Origin: Sphingomonas sp.
GTDB lineage: Bacteria > Pseudomonadota > Alphaproteobacteria > Sphingomonadales > Sphingomonadaceae
Assembly (NCBI GenBank): GCA_021154945.1
Contig: JAJNQF010000116.1
Span: 1-7,485 of the forward strand
Length of the DNA: 7,485 bases
Direction: 5' to 3'
The notes beneath the pieces are model-generated. The model was not told the origin of the DNA. It saw only the letters and a list, made by a program, of their open reading frames with translations, and made no database searches. A program made the translations under genes and the position numbers. This document shows, piece after piece, positions 1-5,601 of this stretch (the stretch's first letter is position 1; every line of letters begins with the position of its first letter).

Positions 1-10
1 GTTGCACTAA

Positions 11-60
11 CCTCCCCCTCCGTCTGGCAAGCGCCAGCCACCTCCCCCTTGCGGGGGAGG
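11..60. repeat. GC-rich palindromic intergenic repeat (sphingomonad type)
   Basis: The block has two copies of CCTCCCCCT (11-19 and 41-49) around a small inverted repeat, CTGGC-AAGC-GCCAG (24-37). It ends in a perfect 8-bp inverted repeat, CCTCCCCC/GGGGGAGG (41-48 and 53-60), with a 4-base loop. The modular architecture resembles the dispersed palindromic elements common between genes in Sphingomonas and some other GC-rich proteobacteria; that family link is from memory. A different element of similar character lies at the other end of the window. No protein is encoded here. The element may begin before position 11 or outside the window. Confidence 0.7.
41..60 (-). terminator. Candidate terminator hairpin after the SDR gene
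   Basis: Read on the minus strand, an 8-bp all-Watson-Crick stem (seven G-C pairs and one A-T pair) with a GCAA loop (GNRA type, a stable tetraloop) begins 11 nt after the stop codon of the dehydrogenase gene. A second short stem (24-37) follows. There is no T-tract after the stem, so this is not a textbook intrinsic terminator. It could still end transcription or protect the mRNA 3' end. It is also part of the repeat element, so the function is inferred from position and structure only. Confidence 0.35.
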
Positions 61-71
61 ATCAGCAAGGG

Positions 72-863
72 TCACCCCCGCGTCATGCTGCGGCGCATCC
101 GTTTGCGGAGCGCGCCCGGCATCCATCGTGCCGCGAAGGCCATGCGGTGGGCTGTCTTCCCCACATAGGTGTGGATCTTGTCGCCGTGCACTGCGGCCCA
201 GGCGGCCTCGGCGACCTTGTCGACGCCGGTCAGTTCCAGCCCCGCGCCGGTCACCGTCTCGCGGATCGAGTGGTTGGTCTTTCCCGCGGCGGAATCGAGG
301 AGCGGCGTGTCGATGAAGCTCGGCACGATCGAGCGCACCTTGATGCCGTCCGCCGCCCATTCGCCGTCGAGCGCCTCGGTGATCGCACGGATACCGAACT
401 TGGTCGCGGAATAGGGCGCGAGGCCGGACGAGCCGTAGATCGCCGACGCCGATGCGGTGTTGAGCAGGCAGGATCCGGGCGTACGCTTGAGATAGGCATG
501 GCCGATCCGCGCACCGTTCAGCGCGCCGACCAGATTGATCGCGATTACGCGGTCGATCTCGGCGAAGTCGGTATCCGCAAGCGGGCCGCCCGATCCGACC
601 CCGGCATTGTTGAACAGCACGTCGAGCCGCCCGCCGGTGGTGGCGACGAATGCGTCGAGGCAGGCCACCCACGCCTCGCGGTCGCGCACGTCCATCTGGT
701 AGGTGGTCGCCACGCCTTCCGGGAGAAGCGCGGCTGTTTCGGCCAGCCCGGCGACGTTGACGTCGGCGAGACCGACGCGCCAGCCTTTCCGCGCGAACAG
801 TTGCGCCGTCGCGCGGCCGATCCCCGATCCGCCGCCGGTGATGAAAATGCTCTGCTCGCTCAT
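72..863 (-). CDS. Classical short-chain dehydrogenase/reductase (SDR), 263 aa
   Basis: A cytoplasmic NAD(P)-dependent oxidoreductase of the classical SDR family. The cofactor motif TGGGSGIG is at residues 9-16. Asp34 sits at the end of the second beta-strand, which usually favours NAD(H) over NADP(H). Asp58 is in the adenine-contact position and NNAG is at 85-88. The catalytic tetrad is complete: Asn110, Ser138, Tyr151 and Lys155 (YSATK). The length is slightly above the usual 250 aa because of a basic C-terminal tail rich in Arg, Met and Trp, roughly residues 239-263, which might contact membrane or another subunit. The start is supported by a purine-rich ribosome binding site (868-875). The gene is transcribed away from the ABC importer; a functional link is possible but unproven. 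The substrate cannot be read from the sequence: an alcohol/sterol-type dehydrogenase or a 3-oxoacyl-ACP-reductase-like enzyme would both fit. Confidence 0.93.
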   Translation of the reverse strand: MSEQSIFITGGGSGIGRATAQLFARKGWRVGLADVNVAGLAETAALLPEGVATTYQMDVRDREAWVACLDAFVATTGGRLDVLFNNAGVGSGGPLADTDFAEIDRVIAINLVGALNGARIGHAYLKRTPGSCLLNTASASAIYGSSGLAPYSATKFGIRAITEALDGEWAADGIKVRSIVPSFIDTPLLDSAAGKTNHSIRETVTGAGLELTGVDKVAEAAWAAVHGDKIHTYVGKTAHRMAFAARWMPGALRKRMRRSMTRG

Positions 864-892
864 GGCATCCCTCTCTTATTTGATTTTCCGGT
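864..892. promoter_or_regulatory. Short divergent intergenic region between the SDR and ABC importer genes
   Basis: Only 29 bp separate the start codon of the SDR gene from the first ATG of the ATPase gene, or 53 bp if the ATPase starts at 917. The region includes the SDR ribosome binding site. It and the following bases (876-900) are conspicuously more A/T-rich than their surroundings, as expected of promoter DNA. I could not find a convincing -35/-10 pair on either strand, so the promoters may extend into the neighbouring coding sequences. The promoter role is inferred from gene layout and base composition. Confidence 0.4.
868..875 (-). promoter_or_regulatory. Ribosome binding site of the SDR gene
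   Basis: On the minus strand the bases just before the ATG read GAGAGGGA. The GAGG core lies six bases upstream of the start codon. This is one of the clearer Shine-Dalgarno sequences in the window and fixes the SDR start at 863. Confidence 0.65.
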
Positions 893-1690
893 ATGTTTCC
901 CGCATCCTGCGCGCAGATGCCAGACAATTTGCCAGCGCCCGACCTCGTGTTGGCTTTCGAACGCGTCACCAAGACCTACGGGTCGACGATCGCAGTCGAC
1001 GCGGTCTCGCTGGAGATCGCACGCGGCGCGTTCGTTGCGCTCGTCGGCACGTCCGGTTCGGGCAAGTCGACGCTGCTCAAGACGATCAACCGGCTGATCG
1101 AACCGAGCGAGGGCCGCGTGACGATCGACGGTGCCGACGTCGCCGCCGAGCCCGCGCCCGAACTGCGCCGCCGGATCGGCTACGTCTTCCAGAATATCGG
1201 CCTGTTCCCGCACATGACGATCGCCGAGAATATCGCGATCGGACTGCGGATCGCGGGGCGCGGCGAGGAGGCGAAGGTGGGCGACCTGCTCGATCTGGTC
1301 GACCTGCCGCGCGACATCGCCGGGCGGATGCCGGATGCGTTGTCGGGCGGCCAGCGGCAGCGCGTCGGGATCGCGCGGGCGCTGGCGCCGGGGGCGAAGT
1401 TGCTGTTGCTCGACGAGGCGTTCGGTGCGCTCGATCCGGTGACGCGCGACGCGCTGGGGACGCGGATCCGGGACCTGCACGACCGGCTCGGGCTGACGAC
1501 GATTCTGGTAACGCACGACATGGCGGAGGCGTTGCTGCTCGCGGACCGGGTGCTGGTGATGAAAGCCGGGCGGATCGTCGCCGATGCGACGCCGGCCGAA
1601 CTGGTGGCGGGCAAGGGCGGCGACGATGCGCAGGCGCTGGTCCAGGTCCCGCGCGCGCAGGCCGAGCGCTTGCAGGCGCTGGTGGCATGA
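893..1690 (+). CDS. ABC transporter ATP-binding protein, OpuCA/EgtV type (quaternary amine or ergothioneine uptake)
   Basis: The cytoplasmic ATPase that powers the importer encoded by the next gene. All motifs are present: Walker A GTSGSGKST (52-60), Q-loop Gln100, signature LSGGQRQRV (150-158), Walker B ending Asp174-Glu175, D-loop GALD (178-181) and switch His208. The sequence style fits the glycine-betaine/carnitine/choline importer ATPases (OpuCA, OsmV, EgtV). At 265 aa it ends about 30 residues after the helical region following the H-loop and has no C-terminal CBS pair, which OpuCA and ProV of about 380-400 aa use for regulation. Neither in-frame ATG (893 or 917) has a clear ribosome binding site. 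The 917 start would give 257 aa and removes an unconserved MFPASCAQ leader, so it is a real alternative. The stop overlaps the next start in ATGA, suggesting translational coupling. The substrate is not determined by this subunit. Confidence 0.92.
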   Translation: MFPASCAQMPDNLPAPDLVLAFERVTKTYGSTIAVDAVSLEIARGAFVALVGTSGSGKSTLLKTINRLIEPSEGRVTIDGADVAAEPAPELRRRIGYVFQNIGLFPHMTIAENIAIGLRIAGRGEEAKVGDLLDLVDLPRDIAGRMPDALSGGQRQRVGIARALAPGAKLLLLDEAFGALDPVTRDALGTRIRDLHDRLGLTTILVTHDMAEALLLADRVLVMKAGRIVADATPAELVAGKGGDDAQALVQVPRAQAERLQALVA

Positions 1691-3225
1691 GCGCGTTCCT
1701 CGACGCCCTCGGCCGCGTGCCGCCGTTGCTCGCTGCGCATGTCCTGCTGTCGGCCTCGGCACTGTTGCTGGGGATCGCGATCAGCCTCCCGCTGGGAATC
1801 TGGTCTGCGCGCAACGCAAATGTCGCGCGCGTGTCGCTCGGGTTTGCCAGCCTGGTGCAGACGATCCCGAGCCTTGCGCTGCTCGCCTTGTTCTATCCGC
1901 TGTTGCTCAGCCTGTCCGCGCTCGTCGGCGGGGGGATTCCGGCGCTCGGCTTCCTGCCGTCGCTGATCGCGCTGACGCTGTATGCGTTGCTGCCGATCAT
2001 CCGGAACGCGGTGGCGGGTCTGCAGGGCATCGATCCGGCGGTGATCCAGGCGGCGGACGCGGTCGGCATGACGCCTGCACAGAAGCTGCGGCTGGTCGAG
2101 GCGCCCCTGGTTGCGCCGGTGTTGATCGCCGGCATCCGGACCGCGGCGGTGTGGACGATCGGGGCGGCGACGTTGTCGACCACCGTGGGTCAGCCGAGTC
2201 TCGGCGACATGATCTTCGCGGGATTGCAGACGCAGAACTGGGCGCTGGTGCTGGCCGGCTGCGTGTCGGCGGCGGCGTTGGCGCTGGCGGTCGATGCGCT
2301 GATCGGCGGGATCGAATACGGCATCCGCGCGCGGCGGCGGTGGTTGTGGATCGCCAGCGCCGTCGTGCTGCTGGCGGGAACCGCGGTGGCGACCGTGCCG
2401 CTCTGGCCCAAGAGCGGCGGCGACCGGACGGTGGTGGTCGGCGCGAAGAACTTTTCCGAGCAATATATCCTCGCGCGCTTGATCGGCGATCGGCTGGAGC
2501 GCGCGGGCTATACCGTCGAGTATCGCGACGGGCTCGGGTCCGCTGTGGTGTTCGGGGCGCTCTCAGGCGGGGATATCGACGTGTATGTCGATTATGCCGG
2601 GACGATCTGGGCGAACGAGATGAAGCGCACCGACGTGTCGGATCACGGCGCGATGGTCGCGGCGATCGGCGACTGGGCGAAGCGCGAGCATGGAGTCGGG
2701 CTGATCGGTTCGCTCGGGTTCGAGAATGCCTATGCGTTCGCGATGAAGGGCGACGCCGCCAGGGCCAAGGGAATCGCCAGCCTCGACGATCTGGTGAAGG
2801 CCGCGCCGGCGATGGCGCTCGGCAGCGACCTGGAGTTTCTCGAGCGGCCCGAATGGGCGGCGGTGAAGCGCGCCTATCCGCTGCGGTTCGCCAGGACGAC
2901 GCCGTACAGCCCGACCTTCATGTACCGCGCGCTGGAGAGCGGGAACGTCGACGTGATCTCGGCCTTCTCGTCGGACGGGCGGATCGCGGCGGATGGGCTG
3001 ACCGTGCTGACCGATCCGCGACGGGCTATCCCGGGATACGACGCGATCCTGATGGTGGCGCCGAAGCGGGTCGGGGATGCGAAGTTCGTCGCCGCGCTGA
3101 AGCCTCTGGTCGGGCGAATCCCGGTCGAGGCGATGCGCGATGCGAACTACCGCGTGGACCGGGATACGGACAAGCAGACCCCCGAAGCCGCGGCGACGTG
3201 GCTCGCCAATCGGATCGGGCGTTAG
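1687..3225 (+). CDS. ABC importer permease fused to substrate-binding domain (OpuCB-OpuCC / EgtU type), 512 aa
   Basis: One polypeptide carries both the membrane channel and the solute receptor of the importer. Residues 1-240 are the permease, with hydrophobic segments near 13-38, 49-80, 84-106, 140-165, 185-208 and 219-238. The EAA-like loop is at 120-141 (QAADAVG...). Arg/Asn-rich ends after TM1 and the RARRR cluster (214-218) before TM6 predict N-out topology, so the C-terminal domain faces the periplasm. Residues 247-512 form an OpuAC-type binding domain, with the family landmarks VVVGAKNFSEQ (249-259), a DIDVYVDYAGT stretch (296-306), SSDGRIA (428-434) and a PGYDA segment (449-453). The fusion layout is known in Helicobacter and Gram-positive EgtU (ergothioneine) and in some betaine/choline importers. 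Glycine betaine, choline, carnitine or ergothioneine are all plausible ligands, and the sequence alone does not decide. It is translationally coupled to the ATPase. Confidence 0.92.
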   Translation: MSAFLDALGRVPPLLAAHVLLSASALLLGIAISLPLGIWSARNANVARVSLGFASLVQTIPSLALLALFYPLLLSLSALVGGGIPALGFLPSLIALTLYALLPIIRNAVAGLQGIDPAVIQAADAVGMTPAQKLRLVEAPLVAPVLIAGIRTAAVWTIGAATLSTTVGQPSLGDMIFAGLQTQNWALVLAGCVSAAALALAVDALIGGIEYGIRARRRWLWIASAVVLLAGTAVATVPLWPKSGGDRTVVVGAKNFSEQYILARLIGDRLERAGYTVEYRDGLGSAVVFGALSGGDIDVYVDYAGTIWANEMKRTDVSDHGAMVAAIGDWAKREHGVGLIGSLGFENAYAFAMKGDAARAKGIASLDDLVKAAPAMALGSDLEFLERPEWAAVKRAYPLRFARTTPYSPTFMYRALESGNVDVISAFSSDGRIAADGLTVLTDPRRAIPGYDAILMVAPKRVGDAKFVAALKPLVGRIPVEAMRDANYRVDRDTDKQTPEAAATWLANRIGR

Positions 3226-3276
3226 ATACGACCGCGTGATCGGGTGCACCGGGTGGCGATCTGTCCTAGGATGCGG

Positions 3277-3323
3277 TGCCGGCTCGCCATCAACCTTTGG
3301 CTCGTCACCAAGGCGGGTCGGCA
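3277..3323 (+). terminator. Candidate hairpin between convergent genes
   Basis: In the 112-bp gap between the importer and the convergent TlpA-like gene, the arms 3277-3288 and 3312-3323 can form a 12-bp stem in plus-strand RNA. It has ten Watson-Crick pairs and two G-U pairs around a 23-base loop. An alternative shorter stem uses CCTTTGG and CCAAGG inside the loop. There is no T-tract, and on the minus strand the two wobble pairs become mismatches, so it would mainly serve the importer transcript. The rest of the gap holds a small GGTGCACC palindrome (3243-3250) and nothing else I can name. Confidence 0.3.
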
Positions 3324-3337
3324 CATCGCTTCTAGGG

Positions 3338-3967
3338 TTACGACGCTTCGGCGATCAGCTTGGCGGCCGCGGGCGTGTTCCATTCATAGCCGCCGGTCAT
3401 CCGCCAGACTTCCTTGCCCGCCGAATCATACAGGATCGTGGTCGGCAGGTTCGCCTGATAGGCGAGGCTGAGGCCGAGCTTCGGATCGAGATACGGCTTG
3501 AGCGTCGTGAACTTCTTCTCGGCGAAGAACGGAGTCACCTTTTCCGCGCCCTGAAGGTCCTGGCTGACCGCGATCACCTGCACCTTGCCGGCGAGCGACT
3601 TGGCGGCGGCATCGAGCGTCGGCATTTCCGCGACGCACGGCGCGCACCAGGTCGCCCACAGGTTGAGCAGCAACGGCTTGCCCTTGAACGACGCGAGCGT
3701 GACCGGCTTGCCATCGGGGGCGGTGAAGACGACCGCCGGGCCGGTCTCGCCCTTGTGGCTGCGGTCGAGCTTTTCTGTGCTGGCGGCAGGGCCGGTCGCT
3801 TCGTCCGGAGCAGGGCCGGGCGCGACCTCGTCGGCGGATGCCGTGTTCGCCGCGACGACGTTCGCTTGCTCCGGCGCGGGCGATTTCCTATCGCAGCCGG
3901 CGACCAGCAGGCCCATCCCGACGAAACAGATGATTGGGCGCGAATTGAACACAGGACGCGAGAACAT
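3338..3967 (-). CDS. tlpA: TlpA-like thiol-disulfide reductase, inner-membrane lipoprotein, 209 aa
   Basis: A periplasmic thioredoxin-fold protein of the TlpA/ResA group, which reduces disulfides in client proteins, classically during cytochrome c or cytochrome oxidase maturation. The N-terminus is a lipoprotein signal: basic residues (Arg4, Arg10), a hydrophobic stretch 11-23 and the lipobox LVAGC with Cys25. Asp26 at position +2 is the classical signal for staying in the inner membrane in enterobacteria. An Ala/Pro/Glu-rich linker (about 27-75) leads into the domain. The active site is WCAPC (Trp107-Cys111), and the cis-proline expected beside it is Pro175 in NLPTT. The start at 3967 is chosen because it gives a proper signal peptide; a GTG five codons later is less likely. 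It is divergent from argH and shares the CATG start tetranucleotide with it, so its promoter must lie inside argH. The client proteins are unknown. Confidence 0.92.
   Translation of the reverse strand: MFSRPVFNSRPIICFVGMGLLVAGCDRKSPAPEQANVVAANTASADEVAPGPAPDEATGPAASTEKLDRSHKGETGPAVVFTAPDGKPVTLASFKGKPLLLNLWATWCAPCVAEMPTLDAAAKSLAGKVQVIAVSQDLQGAEKVTPFFAEKKFTTLKPYLDPKLGLSLAYQANLPTTILYDSAGKEVWRMTGGYEWNTPAAAKLIAEAS
3953..3956 (+). promoter_or_regulatory. Likely ribosome binding site of argH, inside the tlpA reading frame
   Basis: AGGA lies nine bases upstream of the argH ATG at 3966, followed by GAGAA. It supports the 3966 start over the in-frame ATG at 3984. It lies within codons 4-5 of the opposite-strand TlpA-like gene, so one stretch of DNA serves as both signal-peptide code and translation signal. 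Confidence 0.45.
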
Positions 3968-3968
3968 G
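3965..3968. other. Shared CATG: overlapping start codons of divergent tlpA and argH
   Basis: The palindrome CATG contains the ATG of argH on the plus strand (3966-3968) and the ATG of the TlpA-like gene on the minus strand (3967-3965). With these starts there is no intergenic DNA between the two genes, and each promoter and leader must lie inside the coding sequence of the other. The starts are predicted, not measured. If argH starts instead at 3984 the genes would be 16 bp apart. Confidence 0.65.
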
Positions 3969-5351
3969 GACGGTTCCAATTCGATGTGGGGTGGGCGGTT
4001 CGCCGAGGGGCCGGCAGCGGTCATGCGCGAGATAAACGCCTCCGTTCCCTTCGACAAGCGCCTCTGGCAGCAGGATATTGCCGGCTCGAAGGCGCATGTC
4101 GCGATGCTCGGCAAGCAGGGTATCGTGTCGGCGGAGGACGCCGCGACGATCGCGGCCGGGCTCGATACGGTGGCGGCGCATTATGCGGCGAACGGCGTCG
4201 AGGAGGATCTGGTCCTCGAAGACATTCATATGCAGACCGAGGCGCGGCTCGCCGACGCGATCGGGCCGGTCGCCGGGCGGCTGCACACCGCGCGCTCGCG
4301 CAACGACCAGGTCGCGACCGATTTCCGCCTCTGGGTGCGCGACGCGATCGACCAGGCGCTGGCGGCGCTTGCCGTGTTCCAGGCGGCTTTGCTCGCGCGG
4401 GCGGAAGAGCATGCGGATAGCGTCATGCCCGGCTTCACGCACTTGCAGTCCGCGCAGCCGGTGACGCTCGGTCACCACCTGATGGCGTATCACGCGATGA
4501 TCTCGCGCGACGTCGGGCGCTTCGCCGATGCCCGCGCAAGAATGAACCGGTCGCCGCTGGGTTCGGCCGCGCTCGCGGGCACGGGCTTCCCGATCGACCG
4601 CGAAATGACCGCCGCCGCGCTCGGCTTCGACGGGCCGATGACCAATTCGCTCGACGGCGTCAGCGACCGCGATTTCGCGATCGAGTATCTGACCGCCGCG
4701 ACGCAGACCTCGCTGCACCTCTCGCGTCTCGCCGAGGAGTTCGTCCTCTGGGCGTCGCAGCCGTTCGGGTTCGTCGCGCTCAGCGATCAATGGTCGACCG
4801 GCAGCTCGATCATGCCGCAGAAGCGCAATCCCGACGCCGCCGAACTGGTGCGCGGGCATGCCGGGCGCATCCTCGGCTGCATGACCGCGCTGATGGTGAC
4901 GATGAAGGGCCTGCCGCTCGCCTATTCGAAGGACATGCAGGACGACAAGCCGCCGGTGTTCGAGGCGCACGACCTGCTCGCGCTGTCGATCGCGGCGATG
5001 ACCGGGATGGTCGAGAGCGCGACGTTCCGCACCGATCGGATGCGCGGGCTGGCCGAGAGCGGCTTTGCGACCGCGACCGATCTGGCCGACTGGCTGGTGC
5101 GCGAGGCCGGCCTTCCATTCCGCGAGGCGCATCACGTCACTGGGCGTGCGGTGAAGCTGGCGGAAGAGCGTAAGGTCGCGCTCGACGCGTTGCCGATCGA
5201 AGACCTGAAGGCAATCGATGCGCGGATCGACGAACGCGTGTACGGCGTGCTCTCGGTCGATGCGTCGGTCGCCAGCCGGACCAGCTTCGGCGGCACCGCG
5301 CCCGACAACGTGCGCGCCGCAATTCGAGCGGCTCGGGGAGAGACGGCATGA
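3966..5351 (+). CDS. argH: Argininosuccinate lyase, 461 aa
   Basis: A cytoplasmic homotetrameric lyase that splits argininosuccinate into arginine and fumarate, the last step of arginine synthesis. The length is normal for the family. Landmarks in order: MWGGRF near the N-terminus (7-12), HTARSRNDQ (107-115), the THLQSAQP segment (158-165) with the conserved catalytic-region His159, and the fumarase/aspartase superfamily signature GSSIMPQKRNPD (279-290) containing the catalytic serine (Ser280 or Ser281). KGLPLAYSKDMQ follows at 314-325. The ATG at 3966 is preferred because it has an AGGA nine bases upstream and leaves a few residues before WGGRF, as in other family members; 3984 is the alternative. 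It heads a tight plus-strand cluster and overlaps the next gene by ATGA. Its promoter must lie within the divergent TlpA-like gene. Confidence 0.98.
   Translation: MDGSNSMWGGRFAEGPAAVMREINASVPFDKRLWQQDIAGSKAHVAMLGKQGIVSAEDAATIAAGLDTVAAHYAANGVEEDLVLEDIHMQTEARLADAIGPVAGRLHTARSRNDQVATDFRLWVRDAIDQALAALAVFQAALLARAEEHADSVMPGFTHLQSAQPVTLGHHLMAYHAMISRDVGRFADARARMNRSPLGSAALAGTGFPIDREMTAAALGFDGPMTNSLDGVSDRDFAIEYLTAATQTSLHLSRLAEEFVLWASQPFGFVALSDQWSTGSSIMPQKRNPDAAELVRGHAGRILGCMTALMVTMKGLPLAYSKDMQDDKPPVFEAHDLLALSIAAMTGMVESATFRTDRMRGLAESGFATATDLADWLVREAGLPFREAHHVTGRAVKLAEERKVALDALPIEDLKAIDARIDERVYGVLSVDASVASRTSFGGTAPDNVRAAIRAARGETA
5335..5343 (+). promoter_or_regulatory. Ribosome binding site of the small lipoprotein, within the argH 3' end
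   Basis: GGGGAGAGA, with GGAG seven bases before the ATG at 5348, is the strongest Shine-Dalgarno sequence on the plus strand here. It indicates that the small lipoprotein gene is really translated and fixes its start, even though that start overlaps the argH stop codon. Confidence 0.65.
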
Positions 5352-5590
5352 AACGGCTTCTGGGATTGGCGGGATTGGCACTGGCTCTGTCGGGCTGCGG
5401 TGCGGCGGATGGCTTGGTGCCCGCGGAGGGCAAGACGCTCCCGGTCGCGCCCTATGGTGCGAAGACCCAGCCGACCGCCGCGGAGCTGCTCACGCCCACC
5501 ACGCAGCAACGCCCGCAGCGCAGCGACGAGCTGCTGACCAAATCCGACGAGCGACGCAGCGACGAGTTCGACCTGCCGCCGCCAAATTGA
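5348..5590 (+). CDS. Small lipoprotein between argH and lysA, possibly LptM-like, 80 aa
   Basis: A short secreted lipoprotein: Met-Lys-Arg, a Leu/Ala/Gly-rich hydrophobic core and the lipobox ALSGC with Cys17. Gly18 at +2 favours transport to the outer membrane under the enterobacterial rule. The mature protein is about 64 residues, hydrophilic and without a recognisable domain. After Cys17 the CG...GLVPAEGKTLPVAP pattern is loosely reminiscent of LptM/YifL-type lipoproteins, whose genes often sit beside lysA in proteobacteria; this is inference from position and a weak motif. The C-terminus has three SDE motifs (59-61, 66-68, 71-73), each preceded by Arg or Lys, and ends in FDLPPPN. A good ribosome binding site and the ATGA overlap with argH support it as a genuine, co-transcribed gene. 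Confidence 0.85.
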   Translation: MKRLLGLAGLALALSGCGAADGLVPAEGKTLPVAPYGAKTQPTAAELLTPTTQQRPQRSDELLTKSDERRSDEFDLPPPN

Positions 5591-5601
5591 AGACCTGATC
5601 C

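Noticed and set aside
703..1686. Long plus-strand open frame upstream of, and in frame with, the permease fusion (would give an 840-residue protein from 703)
   Set aside because: This part is Arg/Ala-rich, lacks family features and overlaps the well-supported ATPase in another frame. The permease has its own ATG overlapping the ATPase stop.
1180..2463. 427-codon minus-strand open frame opposite the importer
   Set aside because: Its Arg/Gln-rich composition is typical of antisense frames in high-GC genes, with no motif. The plus strand here encodes clear ABC domains.
3243..3270. Small palindromes GGTGCACC and CCTAGG in the convergent gap, considered as operators
   Set aside because: They are short, unpaired with any promoter, and lie between the 3' ends of two genes, where regulation of initiation is unlikely.
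3585..3965. In-frame upstream extension of argH (start at 3585)
   Set aside because: It is antisense to the TlpA-like gene, has no ArgH similarity, and would make ArgH 127 residues too long.
3968..4114. N-terminal extension of the TlpA-like protein to a start at 4114
   Set aside because: It would bury the lipoprotein signal peptide about 50 residues inside the protein and run opposite conserved argH codons.
3888..5381. 497-codon minus-strand open frame opposite argH
   Set aside because: It is Arg/His-rich shadow sequence covering the whole argH gene, with no recognisable domain or ribosome binding site.
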